A DNA stretch of 64,000 nucleotides from Bacteroides sp. Its GTDB lineage: Bacteria; Bacteroidota; Bacteroidia; Bacteroidales; Muribaculaceae. The notes beneath the pieces were generated by a model. It worked only from the letters and a program-made list of their open reading frames with translations, had not been told where the DNA came from and searched no databases. The stretch spans positions 1-64,000 of the forward strand of contig JAAVDX010000021.1 of NCBI GenBank assembly GCA_014801585.1, given 5' to 3'. Shown here one piece after another: positions 1 through 8,520 of the stretch (its first letter is position 1; every line of letters begins with the position of its first letter). The translations under genes and the position numbers were made by a program.

Positions 1-11
1 CCATTTTTCTG

Positions 12-626
12 ATGAGACTTTACCGAGACTTTTTTAAACGGGCGATTGATATTACGGCTTCGGCCGGAGTGTTGGCCGTGTTGGCTGTGCCGCTCGCGGC
101 TGTGACTCTTTGGTTGCATTTTGCGAATAAGGGGGCCGGGGCTTTCTTCCGGCAGGAACGGCCGGGGAAGGATGGTAGGATCTTCCGTGTCGTTAAGTTC
201 AAGACTATGTCGGATGAACGGGATGCCGAGGGACGATTGCTTCCGGATGCTCAGCGTCTGACAAAGGTCGGACGATTTGTACGCTCTACTTCTATCGATG
301 AACTTCCGCAGCTCTGGAATGTGCTGAAGGGTGATATGTCGCTGATCGGTCCGCGACCGTTGCTGCCACAATATCTGCCGCTTTATTCACCGGAACAGGC
401 CCGCCGACATGAGGTGCGCCCGGGAATTACGGGCTGGGCTCAGTGTCATGGCAGAAATGCGATCTCATGGGGGAAGAAGTTTGAACTGGATGTGTGGTAT
501 GTCGACAATATCTCTTTTCGGACGGATTGTCAGGTGGTATGGACTACTTTAATGAAGGTATTGAAGCGGGCTGATATCTCGGCTGCCAATCACGTAACTA
601 TCGAACCTTTCAATGGCAACAATTAA
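12..626 (+). CDS. PglC/WcaJ-type initiating sugar transferase
   Basis: A 204-residue monotopic phosphoglycosyl transferase. Such enzymes move a sugar-1-phosphate from a UDP-sugar to undecaprenyl phosphate at the cytoplasmic membrane and so start assembly of a surface glycan repeat unit. An N-terminal hydrophobic segment (about residues 13-36) is followed by the family blocks FRVVKFKTM (58-66), the catalytic Asp-Glu pair in STSIDELPQ (D96, E97), LIGPRPLLP and VRPGITGWAQ. The length fits the minimal PglC form, without the extra N-terminal helices of WbaP. It overlaps the acetyltransferase gene by 14 nt, as pglC and pglD pairs often do. The actual sugar substrate cannot be told from sequence; a diNAcBac-like sugar is suggested only by the neighbour. 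The upstream part of the operon lies outside the window. Confidence 0.93.
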   Translation: MRLYRDFFKRAIDITASAGVLAVLAVPLAAVTLWLHFANKGAGAFFRQERPGKDGRIFRVVKFKTMSDERDAEGRLLPDAQRLTKVGRFVRSTSIDELPQLWNVLKGDMSLIGPRPLLPQYLPLYSPEQARRHEVRPGITGWAQCHGRNAISWGKKFELDVWYVDNISFRTDCQVVWTTLMKVLKRADISAANHVTIEPFNGNN

Positions 627-1206
627 TATCTTCGGGGCAAGCGGTCATGCCAAGGTCATAGCCGATATTATCAGGGCTTCGGGTGATATGGTCGGGGAAG
701 TGTTCGATGACTTACCCGAAGATAAGATAATCGATGGCAGAAAGGTATATTCTCCCAAGGAGAAGGATGTGGAAGGTCCGATGATCATCGCCATCGGTTC
801 CAACAAAATCCGCCGACTTCTTGCGGAGCGATATGAGGTAGACTATGCGAAGGCACTCCATCCGAATACGTCCATCAGCAGTTCGGTAGAAATCGGGAAC
901 GGAAGCGTGGTGATGGCCGGGGTAGTGATTGAGGCGGATACGCTGATTGGGAAACATTGTATCATAAACACCTCCTCTTCTATCAATCATGAGTGCAGAG
1001 TCGGAGATTTCGTGCATATCTCTCCCAATGCCACTCTTTGCGGGGGCGTAGAGGTCGGAGAGGGTTCATGGGTTGGAGCGGGAGCGGTAGTCATTCAGGG
1101 GATAAGGATCGGGAAGAACTGCATGGTCGGAGCCGGAGCGGTCGTCATCCGTGATGTGCCGGACGGCACTATGGTTGTCGGGAATCCGGGGAGAAGAATT
1201 AGGTGA
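613..1206 (+). CDS. PglD-like sugar O/N-acetyltransferase (left-handed beta helix)
   Basis: A 197-residue acetyltransferase of the NeuD/PglD family, which uses acetyl-CoA to acetylate the amino group of a nucleotide-activated amino sugar. The N-terminal part has a small Rossmann-like start with a glycine motif (FGASGHAK, residues 8-15). From about residue 86 it turns into hexapeptide repeats of a left-handed beta helix. H126 in INHECRVGDF is in the position of the PglD general base and H135 follows it. The ATG lies inside the upstream transferase gene, so the two are probably translationally coupled. No PLP aminotransferase partner (PglE type) is visible downstream; it could lie upstream of the window. 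The exact substrate is inference. Confidence 0.88.
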   Translation: MATINIFGASGHAKVIADIIRASGDMVGEVFDDLPEDKIIDGRKVYSPKEKDVEGPMIIAIGSNKIRRLLAERYEVDYAKALHPNTSISSSVEIGNGSVVMAGVVIEADTLIGKHCIINTSSSINHECRVGDFVHISPNATLCGGVEVGEGSWVGAGAVVIQGIRIGKNCMVGAGAVVIRDVPDGTMVVGNPGRRIR

Positions 1207-1235
1207 GATATAGAGCATTACGGAATTTTTTGAGA

Positions 1236-1266
1236 AATCCTTTGGGCTGACCAAAGGATTTTTTAT
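1236..1266 (+). terminator. Intrinsic terminator after the acetyltransferase gene
   Basis: A perfect 10-bp stem (1236-1245 with 1251-1260) around the pentaloop GCTGA, followed by TTTTATTT. It ends the pglC/pglD-like transcription unit, 30 nt after the stop codon. Confidence 0.9.
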
Positions 1267-1297
1267 TTGTCTATATCTCCGATTTGTATTAATTTCG
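1266..1297 (+). promoter_or_regulatory. Bacteroidetes-type promoter for the UbiA-like gene
   Basis: TTTG at 1266-1269, a 20-nt spacer, and TAATTTCG at 1290-1297 match the TTTG / TAnnTTTG consensus with one change. It sits just behind the terminator and about 60 nt before the start codon, so the UbiA-like gene begins a new transcript. Confidence 0.65.
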
Positions 1298-1356
1298 CGG
1301 GGAGATCTCCTTTGGTATGGCGGTGTGGCCGCTGTTTCTGTTTTTGAATCGTATAT

Positions 1357-2262
1357 ATGAGTTATTTGGATATAATAGGATTGCTGCGGCCCCGGCAGTG
1401 GGTGAAGAATGTGTTTGTCGTGCTGCCTCTGTTCTTTTCCGGAGGATTGTTTGTATGGCAACTTTGGATTCCGGCTCTTGTGGCTGCTCTGGCGTTTTGC
1501 TTTGCTTCGAGTGGCGTCTATTGCTTCAACGATATCATGGATTGCAGGGCGGATCGGTTGCATCCGGTGAAGGCGGCTCGTCCGGTTGCTTCGGGGCGGG
1601 TGTCGGTCACGATGGCACGCGGAGTGATGGGGGTTTGCTTGATTGTCGCCGGACTGCTGTGCGTATTGCTTGATAAGTTGGAGATGGTTGGGCTCGGCGG
1701 TAAGGGGGGGGATACGGGGTTGGTAATAGCCGGATATGTTGTGCTCAATTACGCTTATAGCCGATATATCAAACGGATCGCTATCGTGGATGTCTTTACG
1801 TTGGCTTTGGGATTCGTGCTCCGACTATTTGCCGGGGCTTTTGCCTGTTGTATATGGCTGTCGCCGTGGATTGTCAGTCTTACTTTTCTGTTGGCTCTCT
1901 TCCTTGCTTTTGCCAAGCGGAGGGATGACGTGATTATGAATGAGCAGGGAGGGGTAGTCACCCGCCGGAATACGTTGACTTATAACCGGACGTATCTGGA
2001 TCTTACGTTGGGAGTGTTGTGTGCGGTGACGATCGTCTGCTACGTGATGTATTGCATGTCGCCGGAGGTCGTGGAGCGTCTGGGGAGTGAGTATGTCTAT
2101 ACGACGGCTGTCTTCGTGCTGTTGGGGATGCTGCGCTATATGCAGTTGGCAATTGTAGAGAACCGGAGCGGGGCTCCGACTGAGATTATTCTTCGCGACG
2201 GGATGATGCGGTTTTCACTGATTGGCTGGATCGTAAGTTTTGGCGCTATATTGTATTTTTAA
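1357..2262 (+). CDS. UbiA-family prenyltransferase (decaprenyl-phosphate phosphoribosyltransferase-like)
   Basis: A 301-residue polytopic membrane protein of the UbiA superfamily. The N-terminus LLRPRQWVKNVFV and the Asp-rich motif NDIMDCRAD (about residues 54-62, followed by HPVKAARPVASG) are typical of the subgroup related to mycobacterial 5-phosphoribosyl-1-pyrophosphate:decaprenyl-phosphate transferase. A second Asp-containing block (YIKRIAIVDVFTLALGF) supplies the other metal-binding face. Such proteins are frequent in Bacteroidetes polysaccharide clusters, where they are thought to load a ribose-type or other sugar phosphate on a polyprenyl carrier. That role here is inference from family and context. 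The ATG is followed within 10 nt by the next gene, so the two are likely co-transcribed. Confidence 0.85.
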   Translation: MSYLDIIGLLRPRQWVKNVFVVLPLFFSGGLFVWQLWIPALVAALAFCFASSGVYCFNDIMDCRADRLHPVKAARPVASGRVSVTMARGVMGVCLIVAGLLCVLLDKLEMVGLGGKGGDTGLVIAGYVVLNYAYSRYIKRIAIVDVFTLALGFVLRLFAGAFACCIWLSPWIVSLTFLLALFLAFAKRRDDVIMNEQGGVVTRRNTLTYNRTYLDLTLGVLCAVTIVCYVMYCMSPEVVERLGSEYVYTTAVFVLLGMLRYMQLAIVENRSGAPTEIILRDGMMRFSLIGWIVSFGAILYF

Positions 2263-2272
2263 GGAATCGCTG

Positions 2273-3529
2273 ATGAAAGATACGTTTCGCTACGACAGAT
2301 GGTATGCAGATGGCCGACGGAGATTGATCGTCGGGGGGTGCATGGCGATTCTGCTGCTTATAGCGGTGGGGATTCCGTGGTGGTATTCAACTACCTCTAT
2401 GAGTATGGGATGGTTTTATAATCCCTGGGGAGTGCCGGAATGGCTTATCAATTATGAGGGGGGATTCGTAAGACGCGGACTGACGGGGGAAGCGCTGTAT
2501 GCTGTCTGTAGGGTGACGGGGGTATCCCCTATTCTGCTTGTTTACGTTATTTCGTATGCTTTATATGTGGCGGTGACCGGGATTATGCTCAGGCGATTTG
2601 GGGATAAGCATTGGGCATGGTGGATAGTGTTTGCGCTGCCACTCTGCGGCTATGTGCAGAGTATCGTGCGCAAAGATTATTTTATGTATCTGCTGATTAT
2701 CGGAATCTTTGCATTGCTCGGGCGGATTAAGAGAGGGAGTCGAGAGGGGGGATGGGAAGTAGCCATGATATATCTGCTGACGTCGGTCGGTATGCTGAGT
2801 CATGAAGGGTTTGCTTTCTTCGGGGTCGGGGGAGCCTGCCTGTATCTATGGCGGGTAGCTGATATGCGACGCGCTTCTTTAGGATTGGGATTGCTGACAT
2901 GTCTGCTTTTCGGAATAGCGGTCATTGCCAGGGGGGACGCGGTAACTGCCGACGGCATCGAGGGAGCGCTTAATGCCTTAGGCACCCTCCCACCCCTACC
3001 GACGGAGGGGGCGATCGATGCGCTTCGATGGCAGACGGGGGAGACTTTTCTCAATCATATGCAGATAAATTTCCGGGCGCCATATAAGTTGCTGACAGAT
3101 TATCCGGGGCTTAATTATGCTGTAGGGGCCGGGGTATGGCTGGTGAGGATTTTGATTGTCTACTACACGATGACGAATCTTCCGGCAGTGTGCAGCGCAG
3201 GAGTGACGGAGGATGAGCGGATAAAGACGCGCGACACTTTGGGCTCGATGATATTGCTGACATGGCTGACGATGCTTCCGATGTTTACGATACTCTGCTG
3301 CGACCGTAGCCGGACTACACAGTTCTGGATTATGGGGGCTTACATTCCGGTAATGATGATTTCGCTGCAAAAGGCAGAGCGGATGATACCGAAGGCGTTG
3401 GCCCGGTTCACCCGCTCGCTCAACAATCGCCTCACGGGATTAGTGGCACCGCGGGGTGGATTGCTTATATTTCTGATGTTGCTTCTGTTGTCGTCGGAAG
3501 TGCTGACTGTAGTCAGGAAACTGCTGTAG
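2273..3529 (+). CDS. Polytopic membrane protein of polysaccharide locus (possible Wzy-like polymerase)
   Basis: A 418-residue protein with about ten hydrophobic segments. I do not recognise a named family with certainty. The start at 2273 is chosen because AAGGAA lies just before it and because the longer reading would begin inside the UbiA-like gene. Near the N-terminus it has WLINYEGGFVRRGLTGE, with charged residues in a predicted periplasmic loop, a pattern I associate with uncharacterised membrane proteins of capsule clusters. Size, topology and location after an initiating transferase and a UbiA protein fit a repeat-unit polymerase or a lipid-linked sugar handling protein. This is context, not proof. 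Its 3' end overlaps the convergent antiporter gene by 17 bp. Confidence 0.7.
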   Translation: MKDTFRYDRWYADGRRRLIVGGCMAILLLIAVGIPWWYSTTSMSMGWFYNPWGVPEWLINYEGGFVRRGLTGEALYAVCRVTGVSPILLVYVISYALYVAVTGIMLRRFGDKHWAWWIVFALPLCGYVQSIVRKDYFMYLLIIGIFALLGRIKRGSREGGWEVAMIYLLTSVGMLSHEGFAFFGVGGACLYLWRVADMRRASLGLGLLTCLLFGIAVIARGDAVTADGIEGALNALGTLPPLPTEGAIDALRWQTGETFLNHMQINFRAPYKLLTDYPGLNYAVGAGVWLVRILIVYYTMTNLPAVCSAGVTEDERIKTRDTLGSMILLTWLTMLPMFTILCCDRSRTTQFWIMGAYIPVMMISLQKAERMIPKALARFTRSLNNRLTGLVAPRGGLLIFLMLLLLSSEVLTVVRKLL

Positions 3530-5006
3530 CGACTTCGGGAGAGGGATCTTCCCGATGTAAATATTTATGGGCCTTATCAACCTGCTTGATTTTGAAGCCT
3601 GTAATCGCTACCAACAGGCTCATCAGGGGGCTCATATAATTGAATACGCAGAAGGGGAGGTAGGTCAGTGTGGCGACGCCGAGCACTGACGACTGCGCCA
3701 CGCCACATGAATTCCAGGGAATAAGCACGGATGTGACGGAGACGGAATCTTCAAGGGTACGGCTGAGGAGTCGGCCCTCAAGCCCTTGCTGCTGATAGAG
3801 ATTCTTATAGATGTTGCCACCGATGATGAGCGACAGGTACTGGTCGGCCGTAGCGGAGTTGAAGAACAGGCCGGAACCGACAGTGGCGGCTACGGTAGAC
3901 ACACGATTTTTCAGGAGGGAGGTGAAACGGGAGGTAATGACGTTGAGCAATCCTGTGCCCATCATAACTCCACCGAAGGTCATTGCACTGAGTACGAGTC
4001 CGACCGTCGGGAGCATTCCGGCCATTCCTCCTGTCTCCACGAGTTGGTCGAGAGAGGGATTGCCGGTGGAGAGAGTGGTAGAGGTGACTATCATCTTCAC
4101 GGCAGCCACTACGTTGGAGATTATGTCGCCTTGACCGGCGAGGGAATGAATCTGCGAAAGGAGGTGGGGCTGGAAGATGAATACTCCGGCGAGGCCGAGC
4201 AGAGAGCTGACGGCGAGGGTGATAAGGGTATTAATACGCAGGGCTATCAATATGAGGGTGATAGCCGGGATGACGTAGATCCATGGATTGAGATCGAAAG
4301 TGGAGGCGAGAGCCTTCACCATTGCCGATTCGGTATGGGCGGGGGTAAGATCAGTCATGAAGCCTGCCACGCCGAACACTAAGAGGGCGATTACGATTGA
4401 GGGAATCGTAGTCAGGAGCATGTAGCGGATATGTTGGAAAAGTTCGACGCCGCATGATGAGGAGGCGATGACGGTAGTGTCGGAGAGGGGTGATACTTTG
4501 TCGCCGAAATAAGCTCCGGAGATGATCGCTCCGGCGATCCAGCCGAGATGGTAGCCGAGGAGCGTACCGATACCGATGAAGGCTACGCCGATGGTGGCGA
4601 TAGTGGTCCATGAAGAGCCGGTAAGGATCGATATGAAAGCGCATACCACGCAGGTAATCACGAGAAACAAGGGAGGATTAATGACCCGGAGTCCGGCTTC
4701 AATGAGCAGGGGGACTACTCCGGAAAGCATCCATGTAGCGGAAACGGCTCCGATGAGGAACAGCATCGGGACAGCGGGAAGGGTCTGGACGGCTGATCGG
4801 ATAAGGCCGCGTCGGAGATGGCGGTCGGAGGCGCGGGTGATGAAGAACCCTACACCAAGGCCTACGATAGAGGCCATCAGGAGACTGGCCCAGCTGTAGG
4901 ACGCAACCGTTTCAGAACCGCCGAACACCAGCATGGCGCCGACCGAGAGGAGGAGAAACACGATGGGAGCGAGAGCAGCCCATAAGAGTATCTTCTTATT
5001 TGTCAT
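3513..5006 (-). CDS. nhaC: NhaC-family Na+/H+ antiporter
   Basis: A 497-residue inner-membrane antiporter of the NhaC family, which exchanges Na+ for H+; some members exchange malate for lactate. Eleven or more hydrophobic segments are present. The signature region TGSSWTTIATIGVAFIGIG, GAIISGAYFGDKVSPLSDTT is well conserved, and a second inverted-half match (ATADQYLSLIIGG, PWNSCGVAQSSVLG) lies near the C-terminus. I start at the ATG at 5006, since the longer reading adds 17 residues (Arg/Ser-rich) that do not resemble the family. It runs toward the polysaccharide locus and overlaps its last gene tail-to-tail without room for a shared terminator. Confidence 0.9.
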   Translation of the reverse strand: MTNKKILLWAALAPIVFLLLSVGAMLVFGGSETVASYSWASLLMASIVGLGVGFFITRASDRHLRRGLIRSAVQTLPAVPMLFLIGAVSATWMLSGVVPLLIEAGLRVINPPLFLVITCVVCAFISILTGSSWTTIATIGVAFIGIGTLLGYHLGWIAGAIISGAYFGDKVSPLSDTTVIASSSCGVELFQHIRYMLLTTIPSIVIALLVFGVAGFMTDLTPAHTESAMVKALASTFDLNPWIYVIPAITLILIALRINTLITLAVSSLLGLAGVFIFQPHLLSQIHSLAGQGDIISNVVAAVKMIVTSTTLSTGNPSLDQLVETGGMAGMLPTVGLVLSAMTFGGVMMGTGLLNVITSRFTSLLKNRVSTVAATVGSGLFFNSATADQYLSLIIGGNIYKNLYQQQGLEGRLLSRTLEDSVSVTSVLIPWNSCGVAQSSVLGVATLTYLPFCVFNYMSPLMSLLVAITGFKIKQVDKAHKYLHREDPSPEVATAVS

Positions 5007-5271
5007 TTTTTGGGATGTGACGGAAAGGCGACGATGGTAGAACCGACCGGCCTTCATCGGTGATTATGATTGGTAAATATGGTAATATTTAAGTTGTTGA
5101 AACAACTTCATCAATTGACAGAGGACATTTCTCTGCCGGTGTTCATAACGAGTCTTAACTATTAACGCCGGTTTTGGCGGGATATTGCTTTGGTTAGGGG
5201 ATTTTCAGAATACGTCGGTCGTTGGGAAGATGGCTAAAATATTCTGACTCATGCGGATTATTGGGTATTAT
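5007..5271. other. Gene-free stretch upstream of nhaC
   Basis: About 265 bp between the divergent nhaC and RluB-like genes. It holds an 8-bp inverted repeat (AAGTTGTT at 5091-5098 and AACAACTT at 5101-5108), which would form a small hairpin in the nhaC leader, read on the minus strand. I found no clear TAnnTTTG promoter for nhaC on the minus strand and no open frame worth calling. Confidence 0.5.
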
Positions 5272-5302
5272 TTTGTTTTTTCGCGGATTTATATTATCTT
5301 TG
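5272..5302 (+). promoter_or_regulatory. Promoter for the RluB-like gene
   Basis: TTTG at 5272-5275, a 19-nt spacer, and TATCTTTG at 5295-5302, an exact TAnnTTTG match. Transcription would start near 5309 and give a leader of roughly 190 nt. Confidence 0.8.
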
Positions 5303-5375
5303 CATCTGAATTCGCTATGGTAAACGAGAATTCGCACATTCAAATCAGTAACAACACAAAATAATTATTATCTCA

Positions 5376-5414
5376 GGGTCTGAAAGACCCGCAGGATCCG
5401 AAGGCCTTGAGGCC
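5376..5414 (+). promoter_or_regulatory. Paired hairpins in the RluB-like leader
   Basis: Within the long untranslated leader, GGGTCT/AGACCC (5376-5381 and 5385-5390, loop GAA) and GGCC/GGCC (5403-5406 and 5411-5414, loop TTGA) form two compact GC-rich hairpins. No U-run follows either one. The function is unknown. A protein-binding or autoregulatory leader is possible because the gene product modifies structured RNA. Confidence 0.4.
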
Positions 5415-5500
5415 GCCGATCAACCCTAAAGATTTATACCGAAATTTACTCAGGCAGAGATGCCGTATGACCCATTAATTCAAAGATTATCAAAAAAGCA

Positions 5501-6973
5501 ATGGACGAAAAGAAACCGAAAAGACCTCGCATAGGTTCGCTAAATGCATCAATCGATGCCAATGACCAGGAAAACCGCTATCAATCATTGAATCCGACCT
5601 CTTCCGACTCTACGGGCTCGGATGCTTCTTCTACCGGCTATCAGCCCCGCCAGCAGAGTTATCAGCCCTATCAGCGTCGCGAAGGGAGCTATCAGCCCCG
5701 CACCACAGGCTATCAGCAGCGCACTCCCGGCACCGGCTATAATCGTGAGGGAGGCTATCAGCCCCGTCAGCAGGGTGGCTATCAGCAGCGCCCGAACAAC
5801 GGTTATCAGCAGCGCAACAACGGCTATCAGCAGCGTCAGGGCGGCTATCAGCAGCGCAACAACGGGTATCAGCAGAACGGCTATAACCAGCAGAATCAGC
5901 AGGGAGGCTATCAGCCCCGTCAGCAGGGCGGCTATCAGCAGCGCCCGAACAATGGTTATCAGCAGCGCCCGAACAACGGATATCAGCAGCGCCCGAATAA
6001 CGGTTATCAGCAGCGCCCGAACAACGGTTATCAGCAGCGCAACAATAATGGTTATCAGCAGCGCCCGAACAACGGTTATCAGCAGAACGGCAACCGCAAC
6101 GGTTATCAGCAGCGTCCGCAGAACAACCGCAACGGCTTCAACCGCAACGGCGGTCAGCAGCGCCCGCAGGGCGGCTTCAACCGTAATCAGCCCAACCGCA
6201 CATTCACTCCGCGTCCGAAGCAGATCGATTACGTCATCGAAGATATCGATCCGACTGCAGAAGTACGCTTGAACAAATATATGGCCAACGCCGGCATCTG
6301 CTCGCGTCGTGAGGCCGATGAATACATCCAGGCCGGTAAGGTCACTGTCAACGGCAAGGTCGTGACGGAATTAGGTGTGAAGATCACTCGTCAGGATGTC
6401 GTCGAATATGACGGCAAGGTCGTGACTCCCGAACGTAAGTGCTACGTGCTCCTCAACAAACCGAAGGATTGCGTCACTACCAGCGATGATCCCAACGGAC
6501 GTCTGACAGTGCTTGACCTCGTGAAGAATGCCTGCCAGGAACGTATATATCCCGTAGGACGCCTCGACCGCAATACTACCGGCGTGCTCCTGCTGACCAA
6601 CGACGGCGATCTGGCTTCCAAACTGACTCATCCGAAATTCGTGAAGAAGAAAATCTATCACGTATGGACTGATAAGGATATCGCTGAGGAAGATATGCAG
6701 CGCATCGCTGACGGTATCGAACTCGAAGACGGTGAGATCCATGCCGACGCAGTAAGCTATGTCAGCGATACTGATCGTAATCAGGCAGGTATCGAGATCC
6801 ATAGCGGTCGCAACCGTATCGTGCGCCGTATCTTCGAGCATCTCGGCTATCGTGTGACGAAGCTCGACCGCGTCTACTTCGCCGGCCTTACGAAGAAGAA
6901 TCTTCCCCGCGGCCGCTGGCGCTATCTCACTCAAGAAGAAGTAAACTTCCTCCGTATGGGAAGCTTCGAATAA
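5501..6973 (+). CDS. RluB/RsuA-family rRNA pseudouridine synthase with Q/N-rich repeat head
   Basis: A 490-residue protein. The C-terminal half is a standard RsuA/RluB/RluE/RluF-type synthase, which isomerises a specific uridine in rRNA. An S4 RNA-binding domain (about 252-300, RLNKYMANAGICSRREADEY) is followed by the catalytic domain with D356 in VGRLDRNTTGVLLLTNDGDL. The first ~235 residues are unusual: a basic start, a Ser/Thr-rich stretch, then many copies of GYQQRPNNGYQQR-like units with almost only G, Y, Q, R, N and P. Repeat-rich heads occur on this enzyme in other Bacteroidetes. The head should be disordered, RNA-binding and prone to condensation. The exact rRNA target cannot be told from sequence. 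An intrinsic terminator begins at the stop codon itself. Confidence 0.92.
   Translation: MDEKKPKRPRIGSLNASIDANDQENRYQSLNPTSSDSTGSDASSTGYQPRQQSYQPYQRREGSYQPRTTGYQQRTPGTGYNREGGYQPRQQGGYQQRPNNGYQQRNNGYQQRQGGYQQRNNGYQQNGYNQQNQQGGYQPRQQGGYQQRPNNGYQQRPNNGYQQRPNNGYQQRPNNGYQQRNNNGYQQRPNNGYQQNGNRNGYQQRPQNNRNGFNRNGGQQRPQGGFNRNQPNRTFTPRPKQIDYVIEDIDPTAEVRLNKYMANAGICSRREADEYIQAGKVTVNGKVVTELGVKITRQDVVEYDGKVVTPERKCYVLLNKPKDCVTTSDDPNGRLTVLDLVKNACQERIYPVGRLDRNTTGVLLLTNDGDLASKLTHPKFVKKKIYHVWTDKDIAEEDMQRIADGIELEDGEIHADAVSYVSDTDRNQAGIEIHSGRNRIVRRIFEHLGYRVTKLDRVYFAGLTKKNLPRGRWRYLTQEEVNFLRMGSFE
5634..6200 (+). repeat. Coding tandem repeat (GYQQR units)
   Basis: Irregular in-frame repeats of about 15-27 bp built on GGCTATCAGCAGCGC plus CCGAACAAC. 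Four nearly identical 24-bp units are consecutive around 5949-6046. The repetition also keeps a second frame open over 200 codons, which is a shadow. Copy number should vary between strains by slippage without breaking the frame. Confidence 0.9.
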
Positions 6974-6998
6974 AATTCGGCTTGCCGAATTTTATTCA
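6971..6998 (+). terminator. Terminator overlapping the RluB-like stop codon
   Basis: A perfect 11-bp stem, 6971-6981 (TAAAATTCGGC) with 6984-6994 (GCCGAATTTTA), joined by a TT loop. The left arm starts in the TAA stop and the right arm supplies the U-run. Confidence 0.75.
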
Positions 6999-7112
6999 AG
7001 TAATAAGTAATAAGTTATAAGTAATATTTGCTTCACTTTATTTGGACTGAAGAATAGACTTATAACTTATTACTCATTGAATTATTACTTATTACTTATA
7101 ACTTATTACTTT
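6998..7112. repeat. AT-rich direct and inverted repeats upstream of asnS
   Basis: Units of TAAGTAATAAG / AAGTTATAAGTAATA at 6998-7026, then their reverse complement twice: ACTTATAACTTATTACT near 7059-7075 and a longer copy at 7081-7112. The first block can pair with either later block, giving alternative long hairpins between the RluB-like terminator and the asnS start. The same unit recurs before gltX at 18736-18796. Confidence 0.8.
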
Positions 7113-7122
7113 AATTTTTTTC

Positions 7123-8520
7123 ATGGAAAAAATTAAGATGACTCCGGTGAAGACTCTCTTCGCTCATCCTGAGGAATACGTCGGGAAGAAGGTCGACGTG
7201 AAGGGGTGGGTACGCTCTCGCCGTGGCAACAAATATGTGCAGTTCGTGGCTCTCAACGACGGGTCGTCGATCAAGTCGCTTCAGATTGTGTTTGATCTGG
7301 CGAAATTCTCCGATGAGGCCCTGAAGGATATCACGACCGGCAGCTCTATCCACGTGCAGGGACTCCTTGTAGAATCGCAGGGTAAGGGTCAGAGCATTGA
7401 GGTGCAGGCTGAGGAACTTGAGGTCTATGGCACTGCCGATCCGGAGACTTATCCCCTGCAGAAGAAGGGCCACTCTCTGGAATTCCTCCGCGAAAAGGCT
7501 CATCTGCGTCCGCGCACAAATACGTTTGCAGCAGTGCTACGTATCCGCCACGCACTCGCATATGCAATCCATAAATTCTTCAACGATAAAGGATTCTATT
7601 ATTTCCACACTCCGCTGATCACGGCTTCCGACTGTGAGGGTGCCGGCGCACAGTTTCAGGTGACTACGCTGCCTCTCAACGATCTCCCCACCGATAAGGA
7701 GGGAAAGATCGATTACTCGAAAGACTTCTTCGGCAAGATGGCATCGCTGACTGTCAGCGGCCAGCTGGAGGGTGAACTCGGTGCTACGGCTTTGGGTTGC
7801 ATCTATACCTTTGGCCCGACATTCCGAGCGGAAAACTCCAACACTCCGCGCCACCTCTCGGAATTCTGGATGATCGAGCCCGAGATGGCCTTCTATGAGA
7901 TCGAAGACAATATGGATCTCGCTGAGGAATTTATCAAATATTGTATCAATTACGCTCTTGAGCACTGCAAGGATGATATCGAATTCCTCGCAGAGCATTT
8001 CGATAAGGAACTTCCGGAACGCCTGAAGTTTGTAGTGGAGAACGACTTTGTGCGTCTCCCCTACACGGAAGGTATCAAGATACTTGAAGAGAGCGGCAAG
8101 AAGTTTGAATTCCCGGTATATTGGGGTGTTGACCTTGCGTCGGAGCATGAACGCTACCTCGTGGAGGAACATTTCAAGAAGCCCGTGATTCTTACCGATT
8201 ATCCGAAGGAGATCAAGGCTTTCTATATGAAACTCAACGACGACGGCAAGACAGTCCGCGCAATGGACGTGCTCTTCCCGAAGATCGGTGAAATCATCGG
8301 CGGATCGCAGCGTGAAGAGAGCTTCGAGAAGCTCAACGGCCGCATCGAAGAGATGGGTCTTGAAGGTATGGACTGGTATCTCGACACACGCCGCTTCGGC
8401 AGCGTGCCCCACTCCGGTTTCGGCCTTGGTTTTGAGCGTCTGGTGCTCTTCGTCACCGGCATGCAGAACATCCGCGACGTAATACCCTTCCCCCGCTATC
8501 CCAAGAACTGCGAATATTGA
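7123..8520 (+). CDS. asnS: Asparaginyl-tRNA synthetase
   Basis: A 465-residue class IIb aminoacyl-tRNA synthetase that charges tRNA-Asn in the cytoplasm. The N-terminal OB fold ([18 protein letters not shown], about 25-42) binds the anticodon. The C-terminal catalytic domain shows class II motif 2 ([19 protein letters not shown]) and motif 3 ([16 protein letters not shown]) near the end. Length matches bacterial AsnRS. Asn-specific features (no GAD insertion, unlike bacterial AspRS) support the call. The ATG is preceded by a T-rich stretch and the AT-rich repeats; I found no exact TAnnTTTG promoter close by. Its stop codon overlaps the start of the next gene. Confidence 0.97.
   Translation: MEKIKMTPVKTLFAHPEEYVGKKVDVKGWVRSRRGNKYVQFVALNDGSSIKSLQIVFDLAKFSDEALKDITTGSSIHVQGLLVESQGKGQSIEVQAEELEVYGTADPETYPLQKKGHSLEFLREKAHLRPRTNTFAAVLRIRHALAYAIHKFFNDKGFYYFHTPLITASDCEGAGAQFQVTTLPLNDLPTDKEGKIDYSKDFFGKMASLTVSGQLEGELGATALGCIYTFGPTFRAENSNTPRHLSEFWMIEPEMAFYEIEDNMDLAEEFIKYCINYALEHCKDDIEFLAEHFDKELPERLKFVVENDFVRLPYTEGIKILEESGKKFEFPVYWGVDLASEHERYLVEEHFKKPVILTDYPKEIKAFYMKLNDDGKTVRAMDVLFPKIGEIIGGSQREESFEKLNGRIEEMGLEGMDWYLDTRRFGSVPHSGFGLGFERLVLFVTGMQNIRDVIPFPRYPKNCEY

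Noticed and set aside
5634..6200. Possible CRISPR-like array because of regular short repeats
   Set aside because: Repeats are contiguous, in frame and lack unique spacers of constant length; no cas genes.
5622..6272. 216-codon ORF in another frame over the GYQQR repeats
   Set aside because: A repeat of unit length divisible by 3 opens several frames at once. The real frame continues into the S4 and catalytic domains; this one does not.
7537..8412. 291-codon minus-strand ORF opposite asnS
   Set aside because: Shadow of asnS with no own start signals.
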